A DNA stretch of 64,000 bases from Cliona cf. orientalis (taxonomy: Eukaryota > Porifera > Demospongiae > Clionaida > Clionaidae), in assembly GCA_963930775.1 (NCBI GenBank), contig OZ005697.1, forward strand, positions 1 through 64,000, in the 5' to 3' direction. The position numbers and the translations under genes were made by a program. The first letter of the stretch is position 1. Each line of letters begins with the position of its first letter. Of the stretch, positions 54,556 through 64,000 are shown piece by piece. The notes beneath the pieces were generated by a model that saw only the letters and a program-made list of their open reading frames with translations, ran no database searches and had not been told where the DNA came from.

Positions 54556-56650
54556 ATGGCTGCTGAACTGGAGTTCAAGAAAGGTCTCTACAAGATCTCC
54601 AGCCACTTTTCTCGCTCGGAAGTGGAGAAATTGAAATTCATTCTCTCAGATTTCATCCCTCGTCGTAAATTGGAGCGCGCTTCGAGCGCCTTTCACGTGT
54701 TCTGCCTCCTGGAGAGCCACGATGCGTTGCTCAATCGCCATGACCTCGCCTTCTTCAAAGAAATACTCGACGAAGTTCATAAAGGCCACTACATCCAGCA
54801 ATACCTCTCAAACGCCCACCCCACCGGACTCCCATTAGCCACAGCTCAAGTATGATAAGTTATATTCAATTTATCAGTATAAATTCTAGTCCACATTCAG
54901 GCATAATAATTTTTAATATTATTATTATATTTAAAAATTATGCCTGAAAGTGGACCAGATTTTGTGTATGATCATGATGTATCTGTCCATAGATTATACG
55001 TATCGATATAATATAAATCTATGATCTATCGATATCTGTGTGTAGGTGGTTCCAAATCGACTGCTAACGTCGTTCTTTGCCACTCTAGCTGATGAGCTCA
55101 CCAGTGAGAATGTGAGAGATATTGGATTGTTTTTTTCTGGTGATTCCGTGAAACTTGAAGAGGTGGAGGCCATTGCAGACGGCGTCGTGCTCTTTGGTAA
55201 GCTAAAGGACGCTGGAGTGACCCTCAACCAGATCAAGGACGTTCTGAGCGTGCTCAGACGCAAGGACCTCAGTGCAAAGGTCGACTCTTTTCTTGCGGGC
55301 TCTCCAACGCGTAGTGGGTTGATGAGTCCAGAGACTGACAATGGACACACTCACCTGCGAAAGACAGGGACAGACGGTCAGGTGAAGAAAGGTGTTCAAG
55401 AACAGGGAGATAAAGAAGGTAAGTAACTTTTACGTGTTTTACTTCAAAGTTTTCAACGATTGTCCCTCCTCACATCACTGGCAGAGCCGATGGAGACCGA
55501 AACATCCAACAGTACCACTTACTACACATCTCTTTCTAGTACCGGCTCACTGATAACAAGCCCCACCCACTCATCATCCGGCAGCTCCATGGTAACGACC
55601 CCCGCTAGCACCATGGAGGTAGACATAGGAGGAAGGGGCGGTGCTGTGCTCTTTATCGGAGGGAAGGTGAATAAAGAAGCGACAACAGAGCAGCTCTCAA
55701 TAGCCGTCGAGGAGAGAGGAGAGAAACTCACTAAACTGCAGAAGAGAGTTGAAGACATTAAAGAAGAGAAGTCGCACACTGGAGATGCAGAGAAGATTAA
55801 GCAGCTTGAAGGTCTCCTCAGCCAGAAGGTGAGAGAGGTTGAGACACAGAGGGAGGAGACCAGGAAGCTTCATGAAGCTCTTGAGTGTCGAGCTGATGCT
55901 CCTGTGTATGAGATGACCCGCAAACCTCATGGACTGGCAGTCATCTTTGTCAACTCCAAGTTTGATCAGAATCCTCAAGCTCCAAAGATGTACCTCAATG
56001 AGCGAGCTGGGGCAGTGAAGGACGAGGAGCATTTTGTGTCCATGTTCAAATTCCTGGGGTACTCTACATTTGTGCATCGCAACCAGTCAAGTGCTGAGAT
56101 GTGTGCCAAAATGGAGGAGTTGAATCAGATGGACCATAGCAACTACGACAGCTTGGTCGTCTGCATCTCCTCCCATGGCAACCAGCGTGGCGTATATGGA
56201 AGTGACTCTGTTGAGGTGAATAGAGATGAGTTTTGTAATTCGATTAAGAGTTGTCCGTCACTGAAGGGTAAACCAAAGCTGTTCTTTATCCAAGCATGCC
56301 GGCTCCCCGTCGTTGATGCTGACTCCAACAAAAATGGAGAGGAAGGTGAAGCCACGCCCATGACCACACCCATCCACCCCGATGCCGATATGCTCATAGC
56401 AAATGCATCCACTCCTGATAATGCTGCCTATATTACCTCTTATCATGGGTCATGGTTCGCGGCGTCGCTAAAGCGGAAGCTGACTAATCCTGCATTGGTT
56501 TACAGCCGCACTCTGAGCCAGCTACTGCAGGAGGTCAACAGAGAGGTCTGCAAGCAGATTGGACAGACAAAAAACGAAGATGAAACTGTCAACCAATGTG
56601 TGGAGGTCACTACCAGACTCAGGAAAGGAGTCACCTTCTTCCAGAAGTAA
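54556..56650 (+). CDS. Tandem-DED initiator-type caspase with a coiled-coil linker
   Basis: Exons 54556-54849, 55046-55418 and 55485-56650 join to 610 residues. DED1 (about 5-80: LKFILSDFIPRRKLERASSA) and DED2 (about 100-180: VRDIGLFFSGDSVKLEEVEA) each occupy one exon, as in caspase-8/10. Then come a Ser/Thr-rich stretch, a coiled coil (about 290-357) and the caspase domain (about 363-610). Catalytic His454 (SSHGNQRGVYGSD) and Cys495 (FFIQACR) are present, as is the first S1 arginine (NERAG). The active-site pentad is QACRL instead of QACxG. The usual SYR/SWR substrate-binding motif reads SYHGSWF, with histidine and a deletion of about four residues. Death-receptor-type apoptosis or immune signalling is expected; specificity may be altered. 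Confidence 0.9.
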
Positions 56651-56951
56651 ATTAACACTCTATACAGCGATTATAGTAACATGACAATAATATTATATAA
56701 TTGTTTAGTGTATGACAATAATTATTATTATTGCTGTAAATGTGGTACAAATTAATTGCTTTATACAATGGCAGTGTATGTTATGCTCTTTACTTGTGAT
56801 TATTCTGTTATGGCACTGTGCTAATTTTGTAAAATTATGAATGTCTGGAAAACGCATTAATTTTCAAGAAGAATAATAATATGATTGCTTTGGTGAGGGG
56901 TCGGTCAGTTGGTCATGTGATACACTTGACAATGTTATATAATTTGTATGC
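56651..56951. other. Convergent 3' spacer, caspase / PNPLA6
   Basis: 300 bp AT-rich spacer between two converging stop codons. No gene seen. Confidence 0.5.
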
Positions 56952-59900
56952 TCAGTGAAGTTCTGAGTCTGAGAGTGCGGTAGCCTTGCTGCGGTAGTCT
57001 GGGCTGTCGATGCTCTCACCATCAGTTCCTACTGGGTACACCTAAACACAAAAAAATTACATTGGCAGTTCATAATCTGAAAAGACGAGGCTGTTAGTTA
57101 GCACTGTGCTTCTATCTCACCTGATCCTCAGGGCTAGACCAGTAGCCGAGTGGTGATGCCATTCCATCAGGCTCCTCATCAGACGGCTGGGAGACGGCTG
57201 GACGAGGAATCTGGGCGGCAAGGGCCACGAGGTCACGCACAGAGTTTGACCTCTGTCTGGAGAGTCCCTCCAGCTTCTCCATGAGGTGTTGCTGGCGTTT
57301 CTTTGTCTCTCTCTCCTCTGAGGAGGGGGAAGCAAGAAGGTGGCTTAGCTCATGGTTTTTCTGCCAGCCAGAGAGAACAGTGCGACAGTGCTGGTAACCA
57401 ACGGCCTGGTGGGGAGGGGGGGTGGGGAGGAGAAATAGACAAGATAAACTTGCACGACACACTAGCAAAGAAGAGATGAACTTACAATAACACTGTTGTA
57501 ACTGCCAAACTGCAGAGTGCCAATGCTACATGAAGGGAGAAGAAAAATAATAAATTTTAGGCAACACAAAATTTCTCCCTCTCACTTGTCGATAGGTGGT
57601 CTGATGTATTCACAAGTTCCATCTTTCTTGACGACCTCAAGCTGTCTAATGCATGAGACATACGCCAACCGACTCTGAATCTCTGACAAGTTGGGAATCT
57701 GAGATCAAAAAGAATAAAAATTAATTATCAGCAATAATTTATATCGAGCTAGATGGACTTACTCGTAATTTCTCAGCAAAAGGGTTAATTTTGTTCCAGA
57801 GTATGTACCATCCAGATATGTGGTCGCCATAGTTGGTGAGGTCGTTGTTGTCCTCTGACCCCACATCAATAGCGATGATCTTCTCCACTCCCTGAGATCC
57901 CAGAACATCAGCTGTAACACCAAAGGGGGGCGGGGGCGGGGGGGGGGGGGGCAATGTTAATATAATATTATTATGCTAGGAAATGGTGAATTTTATTATT
58001 GATTTGAAGAAGATACCATAACAGGTGCAGCAGTATAGTAAGATAATTATTATGAATATTATACCGTAGATTGGGGTATTTTTGCCAGTAAAATATTCCG
58101 CTTGTAAATTTTTCGCGTAGTCTAAATTTCGTCGCCAGACTTTAGCGACCAAAATAGGTATAGGTTGACGTACGTTACATAAAATATTTTGCATGTTTAA
58201 TTTTTATCAGAAAAGGTCTTCAACGAAAAATTTTTAACGGCGAAAATTTCACGATCTACGGTGGTATATAAGAGAGAAAAAGCTGTACATAAATGATTTT
58301 ATGTCACAATCTCTCAACTCTCTCTCTCACCAGGAAGGTTATTGACATATCCGCCATCGAGCAGGAGGTGTCCATCGACGGGGTCACAGAGCGGGGGCAT
58401 ATAGCCGGAGAGGGACATGCTGGCACGAACATAGCGCCACAGAGAACCTGATGTGTGAACTCTCATCTTTGAGTCTGTGATGTCCGTCGTGATGCAGAAG
58501 TAAGGGAGCCAAAGATCTTCAATCTGCTTCTCTCCAAACAACTTCCGTAGAAGATTGTTGAAGGAGCGTCCTGATCATAAAAATACAATAATATAATATT
58601 ATATTACCCAGTGCTAGCCATGGTCATTATGCTAGCTGTGCTCTTCAAATGCAAAATTAAACACTACCTGTGAACATTGAGGTGGAAGGGTACGTAAGGT
58701 CAAATATCTTGTCCATGTAGCGAGCCATCCCGATAGAGAACTCCCTCGCTCTCTTCTCCACCTTCTCTGCGTCTCTGTCCTCACACAGCAGCGCTCCAAT
58801 GTTAGCACCAATGCTAGTACCACCTACTATGTCAATAGGGACACCTGCAATGATGTAATAATGATGTCATCAAGGGTATGTCATGTGACGATAAACAACC
58901 AATCACCTGCTTCCATGAAGGCCTTGATAGCTCCAACATGCGCAAGCCCCCTGGCCCCACCCCCTCCAAGAACAAGACCAATAGAGGTTCCAGTTAGTCG
59001 ACGAGCAAGACGAGAGAAGTCGGAATGCCTGAAGGAAAAGAGAGAGAGAGTTGGCAGAAAATGGACAAGCTGACATTCAGCTACAGTGTCATCTTACTTG
59101 TCAGGAGGTTGAGAAGGAGTCTTGTCATCCTATATGGATGGGTGTGTGTGAGAGTGTTATAATGATTGTATTATGGCTCACAGTCGCAGTCCAGAGAAAA
59201 TTTTCTTAATAATAATAATAATTATGATATGATAGTCTACATTGCATTGAACTCACTGGCTTGGGAGCTGGTGAGTTGAAGAAGGCATCGGGACATCTGA
59301 CCTAGAGAGAGAGAGAGAGAGGGGGGGGGGGGGGTATCAGTGGTGGCCATTGTGGATTAGACAGTGGCTTACATGGAAGTGTGAGGATAGCCATCCCAGA
59401 GCATTGAGCCACTTGACAGTGCCCGTAGGGTGGGCCACATGCTCACGGTGAAGCAATACCAACTCCTTTTGAACACGCATCGATATTGACTCCACTTGCT
59501 TCACAATCTAAAAAAAATTATCATTATTACGATAATAATAATAATATGGGAAGTTGCACTAAATTATGGAGCATACCTGTCCCATAGCAGAATCTTTTGG
59601 TCCCTTCTCCGCCAGCCCCACCAATAAAATACAATCAGCCTGGAAAAAAAAGACGCTTGACATTAATTTGGTGTAAAAAATGCGAAAAAAAAAGTGCTAC
59701 TCCCCGACCGGGAATCGAACCCGGGTCTTCCGCGTGACAGGCGGAGATACTTACCACTATACTATCGAGGATTACACGAGTAAAACTCCTCAAAATCGTT
59801 AATTTATAACTAAAGATGCTTATGAAGCCTACCTGTCGAATACATCTTGCAGTCCAAGGTGAGTGGCTGTTGCTGTCAGCTTCGTAGAGAACTATCCTGT

Positions 59901-62900
59901 GATTGTCTTCCTGATGGCCAAGCCATGTCCGCAAACGATATTCATGAACACTACAACGCCATTCATACTAATACCAAGATACTAAGTAATGTGCTAATGT
60001 TAGGATCACCTTTCCAATGCAGTTGAGCCTAGCTCCTCTTCAATCAGCTTGCTGGTCAATCGCAGGGCAGGAGCTGCGAAAGAGAAAGAGTAATCCATCA
60101 AAAAAGTACTTCATGAAGTTAACTTTTATTCCAAAACTTACCAATGTTGCATATAGCTGCACAGAGTTCTCTGGTGAAGTGAGAGAGGGGGACCTGACTG
60201 GTTATTGGTACCACGGCAACCGTTGAGAGGTTGGACACCATGTGCTTCTTCACCTCAGTCGAACCAAGAGAGTCTGCTCAGAAATCATTTCAGTACAAAT
60301 AAATATTGTCAAGAGATAGAGAGATGAAGTGTCCATTACCTGTGACCATGGTAGTTGAAACACTTGTGAGAGGCAGGGCCACTCTATTGTATGTTCCCAG
60401 AATCTTCTCCCCGAGGACCTGAATGAGCCGAGAGACAACCCTCGGCTGCTTCACCTTGATGGTATTGAGGAGACCAGCTGGAAGACAGGCAAGCTCAGTG
60501 TCACGAATAGCATGAACTGTGGTGGCACACGTAGAGTTCGTCATCACCTCAACCTAGGGAAGATAGGGAGGGAGAGAGAGAGATCTAGACACATTGTACA
60601 ACTACATAAACACTAGATAAATTGTTGTTCTCAATGAATCTGGCAAAATATAATATTGCTTAGCTATAAGTGCACCAACCACTCCAATAGTCTCTCCTCT
60701 GCCAAACTCATCAACAAGCTCTTTCTTTCCATCTGGCCTCTTCACCACGGACCTGACTCGCCCATTGAGGATGATGTAAGCCGTGTCTGCCTCATCTCCT
60801 TGGCGATAGAGAGCCTTCCCCGCCTCCAGCTCAGTCCAGTCGAGGGCAAAGTCAATCTGACGAACTATCGGAGACAAACGCTGAACCAAGTCAAACGCTA
60901 TTCCACACACTGCCCTGGGCTGCTCTGACATGATGCTGGGAGTGAGGAGATAAAGGGAGGGAGGACAATGACTATAAAATCACAGTATCATGCCTTTGAC
61001 TCACTGGTAGAGGTTTGTCTTTGTGATTGCAATGAGGTGTGAGTCGACAGCTGCCACTATTGAGATGAAGGACGGCTCTCCAGTCAGAGCAGATAGAACT
61101 CCACAGAATTCACCAGGACAGGACACATAGAGAAGATCCTGCACAATATGCGTACAAGTGCATCAATGCATCATACACAAATACCACAAAAGTAAGAGAA
61201 ATGTTACATAATGTACATGTAGCTTTGCTTTTCACAAGAATCACCATCCCTACTTCACCATTAATAATTATTCTTCAATTATTATTATTCTTTGGCTGAC
61301 CTGTGAGTTGAAGCCAGCGTCCCCAGTGTGTCGGTAGACCTTGAGCTTGCCTGTGGCTATGAAGTAAACACAGCTCTCCAAATCTCCCTCCAAACCAAGC
61401 ACACTCTCGGCCGGAACCTCTATCAGCTGGACACGCCCCCTCAGCAACGACCCCTCCTATAGAAACACAGCAGTACACTTACTTTACCCTACATTACCTG
61501 CTTTACCCTGCTATATCCTACTTTACCTGCTTTACCCTGCATTACCCTAGATTACCTGCTTTACCTTACAGCGGCTCGAAATGTATGATATCAGCTATAC
61601 TAGTACCTTTAGTTGGAATATGTTGACTAGATCTTGAGTGGCTGCCTCCAGCACTTGACTGCTCTCCATTCGGGCAAAATGAGAGAAACGAATACCCCTC
61701 TTCAGTGAGTCTCCTCTGGAGCCACTCCCACTGGCCACACCCCCTTGAGATCCACCACCATTCATTGAGGACATTGCAGGATCATCATGAATCACTTCAC
61801 AGGAAAACTCGAAACGATCGACTCGTGCCTGATCCATTACATTGTCAAACTCTGGTGACTGGACTGGCAGCAGTCGATGAGTGAAGTGTTCCACCTGCTC
61901 TGTATTGATAGCAACACTCTTCTTGCTGAGGGAAGGAGGTGTGGAGTCGTCACTGAGGGGATCAGAATCTGTCGACTGCTTCCCACCAAGAGGCTCCGCC
62001 CCCCTCTCGTGTGTCTGCTTGTGCAGGGAGTCGTTATCGGAGGAGTCTAGTGGCAGCAAAGGAGGGAAAGAGTGGGAGGGGTGAGAGAACGCAGCGGCAG
62101 GGATGTCCTCCAGGCTACTGGCTCCGCCCACTCCTCCAGCATTTCCTGTCTTCAGTGGTTTGTGTCGCAGTTTGTGAATGTGATACTCACCAACGTTTGG
62201 CCTCTGTATGCAAAACAATGACCCTAATATAATAAACACCAATAGAACACTGTACAGCTGTCCCTCTTATGCAATAGGTGCCTAAGAGAAAGCTGAGTGC
62301 ATATACAATGAAATGTACATGTACCTGGTTGAGTAGCTCTCTCCCCAAGCCTAGGAACTGGTTGAGAGCAAGAAATGTTACCCTCTGAAGACGCAGCATG
62401 ATGATCTGCCCAGAGACACAAGTAACCAAGTTATAATTATTGATAATGTGTTAACTCACTTGGACCATTCGCAGCATTGAGTCAGGATTGTCTTCAAAGA
62501 ACTTGTCAAATGCCTTCCCACTGATTCTGTGAGAGAGAGAGAGAGGATAATACTCAGCTCATGATGACACTGAGCTGACTCACTGTAGCACATAGCTGTC
62601 TCGCATGGCTCGAGCTGTGACCGTCTTGAATGGTTTGGGGTGACCAGTGATTGCATCGAGAATGCTGAGCATACTGTGAACACTTTCACCTGGCCCCACC
62701 TCCTTCAGGGGGAGCTCAGTACCATCCTGGGGGGCAGGGGGGCAGGGAGGCAGGGGGGAGAATTGGAAAAAATACCCATACAATATCATGACTTATACAG
62801 AGCATAAATTTTGTAATAGTACATTTGTGTGATATTATTTTTCCCCTCACCGACTCCATGATGTAGACCTTGAGCCTTCCATTTTTGACAACATAGATAC

Positions 62901-63747
62901 TGTCGTCCAGCTGTCCGGGCCGAAACAGGATGGCCCCAGAAGGTACAAAGGTCGTCTCCACGTGCTTACACAGTTCCATAAACAGTGGTTTCTCAAAATG
63001 TCCAAATGCACGGACACTCTTTAGAAGATAAAGCACCTCAGATGGTATGTTACTGTCTCCCTGGGTGATTAGGTAATAAATTATTAATAAATTTAATGTT
63101 AACTAACTCTGGGGGAGTGTTTTTGTCTCACTTCTAGAGGGTCTGCTTCAAGAAAGGCTGCTGGCGGCTCTTTGTACAACTGACGCTCGGGAATATCAGG
63201 TCCCTGGAGAAATCTAAGCACAAAGATAATCATCAGAATGCATTGGAAATCTCATTGCAGGTTTTGATAACAGATAGCTCTGTGCTTGCAAAACACATCA
63301 ACGATGTTAGATGTATACCTTTTAGCAATATTGACTACTTTCTCCCTGGGCCGCCTCCTGAAGTGTCCCAGTTCCATTCCAGCCTTGCGGATCATCCGCT
63401 TCCCATAATAGCGAACAATGTCTCTCTTTCTAATCCTCCCTCCAGGTGCCTGACTCGATGCAACAGAGGACTCTAATAGAACATCAGATCAATTCTTAAA
63501 CGCCTGACTATCGTCTTGCATGAGCTAAATGGCTACATACACACGTGCACATACCTCCCTCTACTAGTTCACTCGGCGGCTTAGCTCGCCTCAGAAGGAT
63601 CCATAGCAGCACGGATAACAGAAACACCGCGAAGATCACGCCCATCAAAAGCTTGTGATCGACACAGAATAGCTGTATAGCGACTATGGTAGTCCGTATA
63701 GCCTCCCCAAGCCTCCAACCTCGCAGAAGTTCAAGCACAGACTCCAT
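56952..63747 (-). CDS. PNPLA6/7: Neuropathy target esterase-like lysophospholipase
   Basis: 27 exons join in phase to 1363 residues (human PNPLA6 about 1370). Exons: 63747-63555, 63472-63319, 63213-63132, 63060-62851, 62726-62584, 62526-62460, 62405-62325, 62203-61607, 61456-61301, 61138-61005, 60935-60680, 60553-60340, 60273-60142, 60073-60010, 59950-59833, 59639-59577, 59507-59373, 59301-59257, 59129-59098, 59028-58907, 58844-58668, 58570-58331, 57911-57763, 57698-57586, 57525-57486, 57405-57121, 57041-56952. Membrane anchor 33-52; three cyclic-nucleotide-binding-like domains (about 150-265, 510-606, 607-763); patatin domain about 970-1140 with oxyanion [12 protein letters not shown], nucleophile GGTSIG (Ser1010) and DGG (Asp1130). 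It hydrolyses lysophosphatidylcholine and phosphatidylcholine at the ER. All catalytic residues present. Cannot separate PNPLA6 from PNPLA7; probably predates their split. Confidence 0.96.
58064..58261. mobile_element. MITE in a PNPLA6/7 intron
   Basis: Left end CCGTAGATTGGGGTATTTTT and right end, reverse complemented, CCGTAGATCGTGAAATTTTC; same termini as the 23901-24071 element. TA at 58062-58063; the right flank is TG, probably a mutated TA. Confidence 0.7.
59685..59693 (-). terminator. Pol III terminator of tRNA-Asp
   Basis: A run of nine T on the minus strand, 6 nt past the tRNA 3' end, the standard Pol III stop. Confidence 0.8.
59700..59771 (-). tRNA. tRNA-Asp-GTC: tRNA-Asp (GTC)
   Basis: 72 nt, minus strand. 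The acceptor stem TCCTCGA / TCGGGGA pairs over 7 bp with one T-G wobble, and the discriminator is G. A-box TAGTATAGTGG, anticodon loop CTGTCAC (anticodon GTC) on a CCGC/GCGG stem, and T-arm CCGGGTTCGATTCCCGG. No intron. It lies in an intron of the PNPLA6/7 gene on the same strand, between exons starting 59950 and 59639, and is followed by a T run. Appears fully functional. Confidence 0.97.
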
Positions 63748-63930
63748 TTCTCACTCTTTCCGCATGCATGCAGCGCAGCTGGCTTCCTTCAATATTCCAC
63801 TCCAAATCGTAAATTCGGGTAATTAGAGAAGAGTGCGGAGCTGTGGAGATGTGTTTGGATGAAAGTAGACCGTGTTAGGAAACAAACTTGGCGGAGGAGA
63901 AGGAGGATCTCAGCTGGGTCAAGCAGCCAA
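63748..63930. promoter_or_regulatory. Probable bidirectional promoter, PNPLA6/7 / right-edge gene
   Basis: 183 bp separate the PNPLA6/7 start (63747, minus) and a plausible plus-strand start at 63931. Confidence 0.4.
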
Positions 63931-63950
63931 ATGGCGGCAAGGAAAGCCAG
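63931..63950 (+). CDS. Possible first coding exon of a gene running off the right edge
   Basis: An ATG in good context (GCCAAATGG) begins MAARKAR and is followed after 20 nt by a GTGCGT splice donor. First coding exons of similar length (18-31 nt) occur in the TBC and LRR genes here. The rest of the gene lies outside the window, so no product can be named and the call rests on position and splice signal only. Confidence 0.35.
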
Positions 63951-64000
63951 GTGCGTCCAATCACCTCGCAAAAATTATGATCATGTGTAGTTCACTGCAT

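Noticed and set aside
61881..62232. Plus-strand frames of 67-73 codons
   Set aside because: Antisense to the large low-complexity exon of PNPLA6/7.
63789..63971. 60-codon minus-strand frame upstream of PNPLA6/7
   Set aside because: No domain, lies in the shared promoter region; the plus-strand ATG with splice donor is the better reading.

Overview
The window is the left end of a chromosome of an early-branching animal, most plausibly a demosponge (inference). The genes are metazoan (FAM20-type secretory kinase, DED caspase, IRAK-like kinase remnant, mitoguardin), introns are short, and neighbouring genes lie 60-300 bp apart. No species can be named from the sequence alone.

Positions 1-1070 are a telomere-like array: 129 perfect CCCAAA units (TTTGGG on the G-rich strand), then a variant zone rich in CCCGAA. 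A 19-bp tandem array (1071-1315) follows, then about 17 kb of subtelomeric, repeat-dominated DNA. That stretch holds a four-copy segmental repeat (1990-4560), two fold-back elements each flanked by a perfect 9-bp target duplication (7407-7708 and the 120-bp perfect palindrome 8726-8845), and a 34-unit satellite of about 98 bp (11972-15267). From 18.4 to 27.9 kb lies a gutted IRAK-like death-domain kinase. It is interrupted by an intact IS630/Tc1-type transposase convergent with an intact three-exon SHOCT-like gene, several MITEs, a hAT-like element and a 1.2-kb tandem duplication.

From 29.9 kb on the window is gene-dense euchromatin. For most genes every exon could be joined with consistent GT-AG borders and reading phase: a TBC1D2-like RabGAP fused to a beta-propeller (-), MRPS33 (+), a coiled-coil/LRR protein (+), mitoguardin (+), ZDHHC12-like palmitoyltransferase (-), ZSWIM7 (+), FAM20B-like xylosylkinase (-), a mucin-like single-pass membrane protein (+), PIGK (-), PIGC (-), a tandem-DED caspase (+), PNPLA6/7 neuropathy-target-esterase-like phospholipase (-) with a tRNA-Asp(GTC) in one intron, and the first exon of a further + strand gene at the right edge.

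The genes alternate in divergent and convergent pairs. Start codons of divergent pairs are only 61-183 bp apart, so shared bidirectional promoters are likely. Functions cluster loosely around membranes and lipids: GPI-anchor synthesis and transfer (PIGC, PIGK), lysophospholipid hydrolysis (PNPLA6/7), palmitoylation (ZDHHC12), mitochondrial outer-membrane dynamics (MIGA) and Rab control (TBC). There is no evidence that they form one pathway. All exon coordinates were derived by hand from splice signals and phase, not from transcript data.
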